Assembly (NCBI GenBank): GCA_002897615.1
Contig: BDTX01000022.1
Coordinates: 1-62,395 of the forward strand
From: a bacterium BMS3Bbin14
GTDB lineage: Bacteria > Desulfobacterota > Desulfobulbia > Desulfobulbales > Desulfobulbaceae
DNA: 62,395 nucleotides
Direction of reading: 5' to 3'
The notes below the pieces were generated by a model, which searched no databases, was not told the DNA's origin, and saw only the letters and a program-made list of their open reading frames with translations. The first letter of the stretch is position 1. Each line of letters opens with the position of its first letter. Both the position numbers and the translations under genes were made by a program. Shown piece after piece: positions 1 to 8,063 of this stretch.

Positions 1-300
1 GCCCGGGCCGGGCCGGAAAACAGCAGCGGCATGACAAAGAAAAAAATGACCCACTCCTGCCAACGCAACCTGCAAAATCTTATTTTCATATTCATGCCCA
101 TATTCATTTCATGTAACGATTCAGGGGACCGGCGAAAACCTGACCCAACCCCGGACAGTAATGATCCTCCCGCAAAACGGGGGCATCGGGAAGCCCCCGC
201 AAATGGAGCGCGTCAACGTCATGGCGTTGCTTTTCCCCATTGGCACTTGCCGAGCACCGGAGAAGTTGTCATAAAGGACTTACCTCACCTCCGGGCCAGG
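1..300. other. Left-edge intergenic, no convincing gene
   Basis: This stretch follows the stop of the first OmcS-like gene on the minus strand. I see a terminator-like hairpin (listed separately) and no open frame with both a ribosome binding site and a recognisable protein. A plus-strand frame beginning near base 31 runs on into the cytochrome gene and looks like an antisense shadow. Confidence 0.5.
174..199 (-). terminator. Rho-independent terminator-like hairpin
   Basis: Arms CGGGGGC (178-184) and GCCCCCG (193-199) pair perfectly around an 8-base loop. On the minus strand they are followed by TTTT (complement of 174-177). It lies about 100 bases beyond the stop of the OmcS-like gene and would end the cytochrome operon. 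The U-run is short, so efficiency is uncertain. Confidence 0.55.
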
Positions 301-1455
301 TCAATTCTTGGTGGTATGGCAGGTGGCACAGCCGTAATAACCGGCCGTGCTGCCCGGCCACGCCTTGTAATTCCAGCGCAACAGTGAGGCATACGGCGAA
401 CCGTGCGCCCGGTGGCAGGAAAGGCACATGACGATGGCACCCCCCGAATCACCATACGCGGTAGCGTCGCTTGTCGTACCGTTTAATGTTTTATGACCGA
501 CAGGAACCATGGGGTCATAGGTGGTGTAGGCGGCGTACTCGGTGCTACCCCCCTTGTGGTTCATGTCGTAATCGGTGGGATGCCTGATCCACGGCGAGAC
601 CATGGTTCCTGGGGTCGACGCGATACCCGCCGTAACAGTAACGCCATTAGCGTTGATATAAGTGCCGTTGCTGTTGTGGAAAGCGCCATGGCACTGGGCA
701 CAAAGCGAACTGATGGTGGTGGGGTCGACCACGGAATCATCGGACCGATCGGCGCCCTTGTACTCGTTGTGGTGAGTGGAGTCAGGCTGATATTCCCAGT
801 CAGGGTCCTCGGTACCCGTTACCCCCTTTAGGAAACGGAAGCTTGCTGCGGAAGTCGAGTTCGGGGTGTTATGATGGTCACCCCACATAGCACTTAAATT
901 AGTGGACTTGGTCCGGTCGCCGTGACAGCCGGCGGTACCGGCGCAGGTCAGATGCCCCCCGCTCGCCATATCGGTCTGATTCCCGACCCTAGTGGCCCAG
1001 GAAGTAGCGTCCGAATCGCCGGGCGGAGAGGTCAAGGTGGCGCTGGCAGACACGCCGAGCATATCGACATTATGGCCGCCGCCGACGGCAACAACGCCGG
1101 CACCGGTGCCGCCGCCGTTGACGCACCAGTAAAAATTGCCGCCAGCCAGGGTGTTTCCGGTCAGGCCGTATGTGGGAAGTGACGTTGTGTACACATATGG
1201 GGTAGTATTATTGCCATTATTAACACCGGTGTGACACGCGAGACAGTTGCCGCGCAGCAGGGTGTCGTTGGGGATGAACGAACCGCCGGTTGTCCCAAAA
1301 CCGGCGCTGTAGGTCATGGGCAAACCGCCCTGACTGTTATGCATGGTGTGGCAGTCAGAGCAGGGACCATGAACACTGGCCCGGCCGCAGACCGGCAGAG
1401 CCGCCAGGCCCAGGGCCACGGCAATCCATACATATGTTGATCCACGCATCATCAT
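301..1455 (-). CDS. OmcS-like hexahaem nanowire cytochrome, copy 1
   Basis: Predicted secreted c-type cytochrome of the OmcS family, whose Geobacter member polymerises into extracellular electron-conducting filaments. Seen: a signal peptide (about 1-26), then haem motifs at 32-36 (CSDCH), 71-75, an atypical CX5CH at 171-178, 252-256, 344-348 and 376-380, the last only four residues from the end. Flanking signatures HTMHNS, GGGHN, IRHP and CLSCHRAHGSPY occur in the same order and spacing as in OmcS as I recall it. The His of CHTMH, which in OmcS ligates a haem of the neighbouring subunit, is kept. Three tandem ATGs follow a TAGGAG ribosome binding site; the first is used. The gene starts 9 bases after the beta-propeller gene and is the last of its run. 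Inference: filament subunit. The paralogue at 12762-13934 is very similar. Confidence 0.88.
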   Translation of the reverse strand: MMMRGSTYVWIAVALGLAALPVCGRASVHGPCSDCHTMHNSQGGLPMTYSAGFGTTGGSFIPNDTLLRGNCLACHTGVNNGNNTTPYVYTTSLPTYGLTGNTLAGGNFYWCVNGGGTGAGVVAVGGGHNVDMLGVSASATLTSPPGDSDATSWATRVGNQTDMASGGHLTCAGTAGCHGDRTKSTNLSAMWGDHHNTPNSTSAASFRFLKGVTGTEDPDWEYQPDSTHHNEYKGADRSDDSVVDPTTISSLCAQCHGAFHNSNGTYINANGVTVTAGIASTPGTMVSPWIRHPTDYDMNHKGGSTEYAAYTTYDPMVPVGHKTLNGTTSDATAYGDSGGAIVMCLSCHRAHGSPYASLLRWNYKAWPGSTAGYYGCATCHTTKN

Positions 1456-1464
1456 GCTTCACTC

Positions 1465-2358
1465 CTACCGTCTGAAGACCTCGACCCTGGAATTGCCTTC
1501 ATCAACCACGCAAAGCCCCCCCCACGGATCGAAACGAATCTCGATTGGATAGTCGAGCTCGCCCCTGGAAAAGCCGTGCCTGAGAAAATGATACTTGAAG
1601 ATTCCGGATTTGTCATAAACCGCTATATCCCGTTTATGGCGGTCGAGAATATAAAGATAACCTGACGGCCCCACGGCCAGGGATACCGGGAAACTGACAA
1701 AATTACCCAGGGAAATCGTGCCGTCCAGGGCGCCGCCCAAGTCAAAACGATACACGGTCTTCTGCTGCCGGTCCAGGGCCCAGAGCGTCTGGCCGTAAAT
1801 TCTGAAATCAACAAAGCCGCGGGAGCACTTGTCACAGGAATAACGCTGCCGGGGCTTTAAGGCCTTGGTATAGGAAATGATATCGCCGGTTACCTTGTCC
1901 AGGACGTAGAAAAGACCGCCGACATATTCAAGCCGATCGGGATAAATAAGCCGGCCGTCATAATGCAGGGTTGCCCGCGTAACCTTCCTGGATTGCAGAT
2001 CAATGCTGGTCAGACTGTTCCGGCCCTTTTCCACGACCCAGATCATACCGTCTCCGGTTCTGACCATATCATAGGGAACATCCAGCGACTTGCCGGCATT
2101 GAGAATATTGAGCAGTTCTCCCTGCCGGTTAAAGGACAGCAGGCGGTTTTTACCGCTGTCAACAACATAATAATGTTCCTTGCCTTTATCGATAAACAGG
2201 GCCGTGGGCATGTTCATGGAATCTTGCAGCAGATCCTGCTTCATGGCAAAAGCCCAGTGCCATGGAGCCGCCGCCCACGCTGACGGTATATTACATGAGA
2301 CAATAAAAATCAGGGCCAGGACGGTTTTCCCTGACCATGATACCCATTTTTTTTTCAT
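1465..2358 (-). CDS. NHL/6-bladed beta-propeller protein, copy 1
   Basis: Exported beta-propeller protein of 297 residues. The N-terminus is a signal peptide ending near AWA-A (about residue 29); Cys22 in IVSC could alternatively be a lipobox. The rest is a series of 40-50-residue blades with NHL-type turns such as YVVDSGKNRLLSF, YILDRHKRDIAVY and VVDEGNSRVEVF. A CDKC pair lacks the His needed for haem. NHL proteins sit beside OmcS-type cytochromes in Geobacter, from general knowledge; their role in filament assembly or electron transfer is not established. It lies 9 bases upstream of the OmcS-like gene, so the two are probably co-transcribed. A second propeller is encoded at 14364-15770. Confidence 0.8.
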   Translation of the reverse strand: MKKKWVSWSGKTVLALIFIVSCNIPSAWAAAPWHWAFAMKQDLLQDSMNMPTALFIDKGKEHYYVVDSGKNRLLSFNRQGELLNILNAGKSLDVPYDMVRTGDGMIWVVEKGRNSLTSIDLQSRKVTRATLHYDGRLIYPDRLEYVGGLFYVLDKVTGDIISYTKALKPRQRYSCDKCSRGFVDFRIYGQTLWALDRQQKTVYRFDLGGALDGTISLGNFVSFPVSLAVGPSGYLYILDRHKRDIAVYDKSGIFKYHFLRHGFSRGELDYPIEIRFDPWGGLCVVDEGNSRVEVFRR

Positions 2359-2390
2359 TATGCGGATCTCCGGTGAACTAAACAGAATTT

Positions 2391-2510
2391 GTGCATGAAA
2401 TGCACCCTACCTTCTGAACAGGCTCACCCATTTTTTTCATTCATGAATTGGTGTATGGAATGCACCATTTGTGCATGGTACCATTTGTGCATAAAATGCA
2501 CCCTACACCT
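2391..2510. repeat. Cluster of short GTGCAT...ATGCACC palindromes
   Basis: Three copies of a short palindrome built on GTGCATGAAATGCACC occur at about 2391-2410, 2451-2466 and 2487-2510. Between 2560 and 2600 there is also a direct repeat of TGTCTCCTG. The cluster separates the 16-haem gene from the beta-propeller gene. The same palindrome family recurs at 9558-9601, 19482-19569 and 20644-20870. Confidence 0.75.
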
Positions 2511-2604
2511 TTTTCAAGCAATAATTATACCGAAACAGCCGTCATTTCCAAGGCTCACGACCCTCTGTCTCCTGTCTCCTGATTCCTGTCTCCTGATTTC
2601 CGGT

Positions 2605-3786
2605 TTATAAATAGGTCCGGTGACAGAGGATGCAGAGCTTCTCCTTGCCGTTCGCCACCAGGTGATATTTATAATCGGTGCCCATGGGATTGTGGCAGGT
2701 AACGCAGGAGAGTGGATGTCCGGTCCGCGGATCCAGTATCTTGGGACCAATGGGATGGGTAAATCTCCCCTGATCCTTGTGACAGCGGACACAGACCTCG
2801 GTGCCGTTCCCCTTGAGCATTGCCAGTTTTTTGCTGCCATGAGGTTCATGGCAGTCACTGCACTTATTGATATTGTTGTGTTTATAGGGACTATCCCGAA
2901 ACTTTTTCATGGTATCCTGGTGACAGGAGGTGCAGACCTGCGCCTCACGCCCTTTGAGCAATGACTTCTCATCGCCGGCATGGGGAGAATGGCAGTTGAG
3001 GCAGCTGTTTCCCTTATGCCTGGCGAGATGACTGTGGGTCGCCAGCATCTGGCCCTTGACATCCGGGTGACACTTGAGGCAGACGGCCATGGACACCTTG
3101 GCTTTATCTGGTTTATGGCAGGACGAGCAACCCTGCGCATAGGGTTTGTGCAGGACATTACGCACCAGGGCGGGCCGGTTACTGCCGTGCGGATTATGGC
3201 AGGTCAGACAGTCCTTGAGCGGGGCGGGATAGTTCCGGTGGCCCTGCCGCAGGTCCCGCGCCTTGTGGCAGGTGCCGCACAATGTGTCGGCTGCGGCCTT
3301 CAGCAGCAGCGGATTCCCGGCGTTATGAGGACTGTGACACGCCAGGCATTGTCCTTTGGCATACGGTTCATGGGTATATTTGAATTTCCGCGGCAGCTTT
3401 TTATGGCACTTCAGGCAATCCCGGGCCAGGTCCTTGCGGACCAGTCCCTTGACGCCGCTCGCATGAGGGTCATGACAGGCCGTACAGTTTCCCCGGTGGA
3501 CCGGCTCATGGATAAATCCCTGCTTAAACGAGGCGGCCTGCTTAGGATGGCAGGAATAGCAGAGTTGCCCCTCGGTCAGGCGCAACAGCCCTTTAAACCG
3601 GGCCACGTGCGGATTATGACAGGCAGAGCATTTACCCGCGGCCACGGGCTTATGGACCACTTTGCCCTGAAAGAGTCTCTGTTGATGGCACTTAAAGCAG
3701 ACATTGGCCGCCGAGACAGTTCCCGGCACAAGCAGCCCGAACAGGGCCGTAATGTAAAGCAGGCGGACCGCGATTGACCTGGACAT
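2605..3786 (-). CDS. 16-haem doubled-CXXCH cytochrome c
   Basis: Periplasmic or exported multihaem cytochrome of 393 residues. A signal peptide (about 1-26, cleavage after VSA) is followed by 16 CXXCH motifs, the first CFKCH and the last CILCH, which is seven residues from the C-terminus apart from RTYL. Motifs come in pairs, the second usually followed by a xPH tripeptide (CSACHNPH, CTACHDPH, CLTCHNPHGS), the hallmark of the doubled-CXXCH family. The start codon overlaps the stop of the 26-haem gene by one base (TAATG), implying translational coupling. Likely role: electron wire across the periplasm or an outer-membrane conduit component feeding the filament cytochromes; inferred from context. 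Confidence 0.88.
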   Translation of the reverse strand: MSRSIAVRLLYITALFGLLVPGTVSAANVCFKCHQQRLFQGKVVHKPVAAGKCSACHNPHVARFKGLLRLTEGQLCYSCHPKQAASFKQGFIHEPVHRGNCTACHDPHASGVKGLVRKDLARDCLKCHKKLPRKFKYTHEPYAKGQCLACHSPHNAGNPLLLKAAADTLCGTCHKARDLRQGHRNYPAPLKDCLTCHNPHGSNRPALVRNVLHKPYAQGCSSCHKPDKAKVSMAVCLKCHPDVKGQMLATHSHLARHKGNSCLNCHSPHAGDEKSLLKGREAQVCTSCHQDTMKKFRDSPYKHNNINKCSDCHEPHGSKKLAMLKGNGTEVCVRCHKDQGRFTHPIGPKILDPRTGHPLSCVTCHNPMGTDYKYHLVANGKEKLCILCHRTYL

Positions 3787-5858
3787 TATTTAGCCCTCCC
3801 GGGATGACAGGGGCTGCAGTTCCCCTCCTTAAAAGGCGCGTGGCTGACCGGATAGAGCAACCCCTTGTCCGGACCGCCGTGAGCATCGTGGCAGGTAACG
3901 CAGGAAGATGGCCGCGGCCGGATGCCATGGTGGGCCTTCAGAAAGGCCTTGCCGCCCGAATCATGACACTGACTACAGAGCGCCCCACTGGCCTTTGTGA
4001 GCATGCCTTTTTCCCTGGAACCGTGGGGACTGTGGCACAGCAGACAATTCTTGAGGGCGGGCCGGTGCGGCACCCCTTTGCGCCAGTATTTGGCCACGTC
4101 GGCATGGCAGGTCAGGCAGAGCATGGGCTGCCCCTTTTTCAGAATATACTTCCGAGAGGAGCCGTGGGCCGAGTGACAGCTCACGCAGTCCCCGTTGACG
4201 GCCGGCCGATGATCGAAGGTGTCCCTGTCCATGGCCTGCTTGATTTTCTCATGACAATCCAGGCAGAGGGCGCCGGGCGCCTGTTTGAGCACCGGGGCGT
4301 AATCAGCGGCATGGGGGGCATGGCATTTCCGGCATTGTCCATCGACAACCGGTTGATGCCTGGAGCTGTTGGCCGCCGCTTTCTGCATGGTCTTGTGACA
4401 GGGCAGGCAGAGGGCTCCTCCCTGGTTTTTCGCTTTGAGAAAATCGGCGGCCGCCGGCTTGTGCATTTTGTGACAGCCGCCGCAATCCCCCTTGGCAAAC
4501 GGGCGATGCAGACTGAACATGCCCCGCTCATCCGCTGTCTGCCGGTGGCAGGAAAAACACAGCCTGGCCTCCGGCTCACGCAGCAGGGAGCGGTTGGTCG
4601 ATTCATGGGGCGTATGACAGGTCCCGCATTGCCGGCCCCTGGCCGGCGGATGAGAACCGCCGCCGGCCCCATAACCGGCCCGGTCATGACAGTTAAAACA
4701 GAGCTTATCCGGCGTGGTCTTCAGCAGGGCCTTCTCATCCGAGACATGGCCCGTATGACAGTCCAGACATTTCCCCTGGCTGACGGGCAGATGCCGGCTG
4801 CGGATCGCCTTCGTTTTTTTCTTTGTTTTTTCGGGCGGCGGCACGGTGGTCTTCTGCTGCCGCCCGGCCGGAGCCGCAACAACCTGCGCTCCGGCTTTCT
4901 GCTCCGTCCCGGCCGGTTCCTTCAGCCTGGTGCTCTTCTCGTGGCAGGTGAGGCACACCTTCTCGGGCGCCCTGGCCAGCAGGGAGGGGTAATCACTGGC
5001 GTGCACGGCGTGACAAGCCGTACATTTGCCTTGAATAAATGGCGGGTGAGTACTCTTTTTGCCCGCCGGGGAAAAATCATGGCAGGTGAGGCAGAGTTTG
5101 TCCGCCGTATTTTTAGTGGAGATCACCCCGTCCTTGACCGTATGACAGGCGTTGCAGCGGCCCTTGAGGACGGGGGCGTGGATATTTTTCTTGAGCAGGA
5201 CCTGCCGGTCGCTTGAATGGGGCGAATGACACAACAGGCAGCCGTTTTTGACGGGATAGCCGAAATGAGCCTGTTTGAAGGTCTTCTGGTCGACCTGGTG
5301 GCAGGAACGGCACAGTTTGTCCGGTGCCTGCTTGAGCAGGGCGACATTCTTCGACAGGTGCGCATTATGACAGGTCCCGCAACCCTGCTCCAGGGGGGCA
5401 TGCCGGTATTTTTTTGTAAAGGCGGCACGCGGATGACAGGTAAAACAGGTCTTGTCGCGGCCGGTCTTCAACAGCATCTTATAGGCGCTGTTGTGCGGGT
5501 CGTGACAGACCGTGCATTTGCCGGCGACGACCGGCTTATGAACGGATTTATCTTTGGCCGTTGGTTTCTTATCCTCGTGGCACTGGTAGCAGAGAGCGGG
5601 CTGGGGCGCAACCTGGAAAAGGCCGCCGACAATGCCGTGCGGCCGGTGACAGACGCTGCACTTCTTTTCCCTGACCGGCTCGTGGACATAACCGCTTTTA
5701 AACCTGTCCATCATCTTCGGATGGCAGTCAAGGCAGGTTTTCGCCGGCGCCCTTTGCGGCTGCATGCCGGTGGAGGAACACGCGGCCAGTGCCAGCAGGG
5801 CGGCGGCCAGCAGCAACCCCGTCAAACAGGTTATCCCGTTAAGTCTATTTTTTTTCAT
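3786..5858 (-). CDS. 26-haem cytochrome c lipoprotein
   Basis: Very large multihaem cytochrome, 690 residues from the chosen start. That ATG precedes a lipoprotein signal peptide ending in LAAC followed by SST, so the mature protein should be lipid-anchored. An upstream in-frame start at 5903 would add 15 residues before the signal and is less likely. I count 26 CXXCH motifs, in doubled-CXXCH pairs with xPH/xAH after the second. A haem-free Ala/Pro/Lys-rich linker separates 12 N-terminal from 14 C-terminal haems, suggesting two lobes. The gene overlaps the chaperone gene upstream by 14 bases and the 16-haem gene downstream by one base. Inference: long-range electron conduit at the outer membrane. 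Confidence 0.87.
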   Translation of the reverse strand: MKKNRLNGITCLTGLLLAAALLALAACSSTGMQPQRAPAKTCLDCHPKMMDRFKSGYVHEPVREKKCSVCHRPHGIVGGLFQVAPQPALCYQCHEDKKPTAKDKSVHKPVVAGKCTVCHDPHNSAYKMLLKTGRDKTCFTCHPRAAFTKKYRHAPLEQGCGTCHNAHLSKNVALLKQAPDKLCRSCHQVDQKTFKQAHFGYPVKNGCLLCHSPHSSDRQVLLKKNIHAPVLKGRCNACHTVKDGVISTKNTADKLCLTCHDFSPAGKKSTHPPFIQGKCTACHAVHASDYPSLLARAPEKVCLTCHEKSTRLKEPAGTEQKAGAQVVAAPAGRQQKTTVPPPEKTKKKTKAIRSRHLPVSQGKCLDCHTGHVSDEKALLKTTPDKLCFNCHDRAGYGAGGGSHPPARGRQCGTCHTPHESTNRSLLREPEARLCFSCHRQTADERGMFSLHRPFAKGDCGGCHKMHKPAAADFLKAKNQGGALCLPCHKTMQKAAANSSRHQPVVDGQCRKCHAPHAADYAPVLKQAPGALCLDCHEKIKQAMDRDTFDHRPAVNGDCVSCHSAHGSSRKYILKKGQPMLCLTCHADVAKYWRKGVPHRPALKNCLLCHSPHGSREKGMLTKASGALCSQCHDSGGKAFLKAHHGIRPRPSSCVTCHDAHGGPDKGLLYPVSHAPFKEGNCSPCHPGRAK

Positions 5859-7479
5859 CTTCACGTCGCAGTTTCTGGCGGAGCCCCTGCCATACCCTGT
5901 CATTCACCTGGATGACAGAGGCAGCCCGCAGTTTTTTGAGGTAGCCGGCCCGGACAGCCTTGATTTTATCCTGCTTCAGCTGTCGGGCGATAAAATCCTT
6001 GACCCGCTCCAGCGGCAGGGTATCAGCGGGCTTATGATCAAGCAACTGAACCAGGGCATACTGCCCCTGCAAGGCAAAGACCTGGCTGACATCACCCTTG
6101 ATGGCCAGACCGGCAACGGCCTTCTTCATCGCCAAATCCATATCGTCTTCCGTAAAGGCGTGGACGAGAGAAGCACCATGGGGAACTTTCCCCCGGGCCA
6201 GGGTCATAAAATCACCGCCCGCCACGGTCTCCACCCAGAGATCTTTCATCTCCTGCCGGCTCCCCTTGATAAGGGCCAGCCGAAAGGAGGCCGGCCGGGA
6301 GAACTCTTTAATATTTTTGTTATAAAAGGTCTTGATTTCGGCAGCGCTCACCTTAACCTGCGGCAGGAAAATCTGTTTTTCCAGGGCCATGACCAGCCGG
6401 TGCCTGGTGTAGAATCGAAATATCTTGTCAAAGGGCGGCTTCTTTTCATAATGGCGGTCAAGCCCTGCCCGGGTGGTCAGAGTCTGACTGATGATTCCAT
6501 CCAGCACCTGCTCCTTATAACGAAACGCGGCGTCCTTGAAACCGTATTCACGCCTGAACCTTCGCTGCGCCCGGAGCTTCTGCATGAATTCCTTTACAGA
6601 CACCGAGCCCTCGTCCATGGTAATAATATTTTCAGCGGACAGGTCTGCAGCGGGAGTGTTGACATCCAGTTTCTTCAGCAACTTGCGGTTGACTTGAACA
6701 TGATACTTCTTCCAGAGTCGCTGCAGCAGCCGGTTGGTATAAACCCCCTCTTTCTCCCGCCACAGTTTTCGGGATATCCCTTTCCTGAGTCTCGCAAAAT
6801 CTTTTTTATCCGCGCCGACAGTATTCAGCAGTTGTAAAATAAGAACTCCGTTCCGGTAGGACGTCGGCTTGGAGAAGCCGTGCTTGCCGAGGCCCAGCAG
6901 GATCTTCTGCCAGCCGATGTTGGTATTGTCCGGGCGCTGCCAGCGGCTCTTCACCGCAATCGCCCCCCCTTTTGAACCTGCCCGCTTGTGCAGTTCCTCC
7001 ACGGTGACGGTACCGGCCATAAGCTTCTTATAGGCCGCATCGGCATCCTGCTTGTTATGGAATGAAATCACATTGACCTGCCAGCGGGGAACATACGACT
7101 TCAGGTAGCGCTGCCACAGTTCCTGCCTGCTGATTTTGATTTTCGAATCCACCTCGTCATATTTGAGCATCATCAGGGACCGGGCCTTCAGAAAAATCAT
7201 CACCTTCATCCGGTAGGCAGGGGTATCGTACAGGTGCATCTTTTCACCTTGCCGATAGAGGAGAACCCAGTCAACATACGGGGCAGGGGTATCGGGAATA
7301 CTCATACCCTTTTCCCGCCAGTTTTTCCACCAATTGCTGAAATCAGCGGTACTGTACTCTTTCCCGTTAACGGTGACAAGGGTGCTGCTGCTCCAGGGCA
7401 GCCACGATGCCCGCAAGGGAGAGAGAGAAACAAAAAAAAGCATAACGGCCAGCGTCAGCGGCCTGATTATTTTGCACAT
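5845..7479 (-). CDS. SurA/PrsA-like periplasmic chaperone (PPIase family)
   Basis: Exported protein of 544 residues with a signal peptide (about 1-24, cleavage near LRA-S). Long charged helices flank two regions that resemble parvulin domains of SurA/PrsA proteins, one near 130-215 (QVNVISFHNKQDADAAYKKL) and one near 390-480 (FRLALIKGSRQEM ... GDFMTLARG). Such proteins escort unfolded outer-membrane or secreted clients. I cannot confirm that the isomerase active site is intact, and the second repeat-like half may be degenerate. It overlaps the lipoprotein gene upstream by 13 bases and the 26-haem gene downstream by 14. Probable job: chaperone for the barrel or for apo/holo-cytochromes of this locus. 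Confidence 0.78.
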   Translation of the reverse strand: MCKIIRPLTLAVMLFFVSLSPLRASWLPWSSSTLVTVNGKEYSTADFSNWWKNWREKGMSIPDTPAPYVDWVLLYRQGEKMHLYDTPAYRMKVMIFLKARSLMMLKYDEVDSKIKISRQELWQRYLKSYVPRWQVNVISFHNKQDADAAYKKLMAGTVTVEELHKRAGSKGGAIAVKSRWQRPDNTNIGWQKILLGLGKHGFSKPTSYRNGVLILQLLNTVGADKKDFARLRKGISRKLWREKEGVYTNRLLQRLWKKYHVQVNRKLLKKLDVNTPAADLSAENIITMDEGSVSVKEFMQKLRAQRRFRREYGFKDAAFRYKEQVLDGIISQTLTTRAGLDRHYEKKPPFDKIFRFYTRHRLVMALEKQIFLPQVKVSAAEIKTFYNKNIKEFSRPASFRLALIKGSRQEMKDLWVETVAGGDFMTLARGKVPHGASLVHAFTEDDMDLAMKKAVAGLAIKGDVSQVFALQGQYALVQLLDHKPADTLPLERVKDFIARQLKQDKIKAVRAGYLKKLRAASVIQVNDRVWQGLRQKLRREDEKK

Positions 7480-8063
7480 TGATTCATACCTTGTTCAATC
7501 CAGAGATTAATAATTTCCTTCGACATTCGCCGCGCCAGGCCGGTAATCGTATTGACCCGGCCGAAATGCATGATTATCCGGTAATCTCTGCCGCGGCGCT
7601 TGTGGTAGGTCTCCCATAAAAGTTTGCCGGTTCTACCGTCATAGAGACGCAGAACAACCGTGAGCTCGGTCACGACCTCCAGACCGCTTCTCCGTTCCAC
7701 CATCCTCAGAATATCACCGCCGATAAAGAGCTGAACCCCCAGGCGACTGCCTATAATCCGCAGTTGTTCCAGGGTGGGCTCCTGGGAAGGGAAGATGGTC
7801 AGTTGCCGGTACAGATCAAGAACATCGCCCTCCTGGACCACCTGGAAGGCGGCGGCGGATACCAGTTCGGTTGAAAATACCTTGTAAAACAACTCCGCTC
7901 CCCGGGGATAATTACCATGGTCCTGGAACGGCAGCACGGCTACCCGGCAGGTAAAATTCCCTGGCAGGGGCGCCATCTTGTCCAGCCTGGGGGTCGCGGA
8001 ACTACAGGCAACAAGCAGGCACAGGGCAAAAAAAGCCGCAACCTTGTAACACCAGTGAATCAC
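7467..8063 (-). CDS. CsgG/TolB-N-like envelope lipoprotein
   Basis: Lipoprotein of 198 residues with signal peptide ending LLVAC-SS. The body has the alternating strand-helix layout of the CsgG/LpoB/TolB-N fold: RVAVLPFQDHG, then VVQEGDVLDL, LGVQLFIGGDIL, and VVLRLYDGRTGKLLWETYH. CsgG-type proteins form outer-membrane export pores or act as outer-membrane cofactors; which applies here is not clear from sequence. It starts at GTG directly after the stop of the preceding gene, with GGAGG seven bases upstream. This is one of three proteins of this fold in the locus (with 8064-9551 and 9599-10216), which points to a dedicated envelope complex. Confidence 0.75.
   Translation of the reverse strand: MIHWCYKVAAFFALCLLVACSSATPRLDKMAPLPGNFTCRVAVLPFQDHGNYPRGAELFYKVFSTELVSAAAFQVVQEGDVLDLYRQLTIFPSQEPTLEQLRIIGSRLGVQLFIGGDILRMVERRSGLEVVTELTVVLRLYDGRTGKLLWETYHKRRGRDYRIIMHFGRVNTITGLARRMSKEIINLWIEQGMNQCAK

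Noticed and set aside
31..387. Plus-strand frame of 118 residues at the left edge
   Set aside because: It overlaps the end of the OmcS-like gene on the other strand, has no family features and no clear ribosome binding site.
2980..5915. Long plus-strand frames opposite the 16- and 26-haem genes
   Set aside because: They arise because repeated CXXCH codons leave few stops on the opposite strand; their products are repetitive and unrelated to known proteins.
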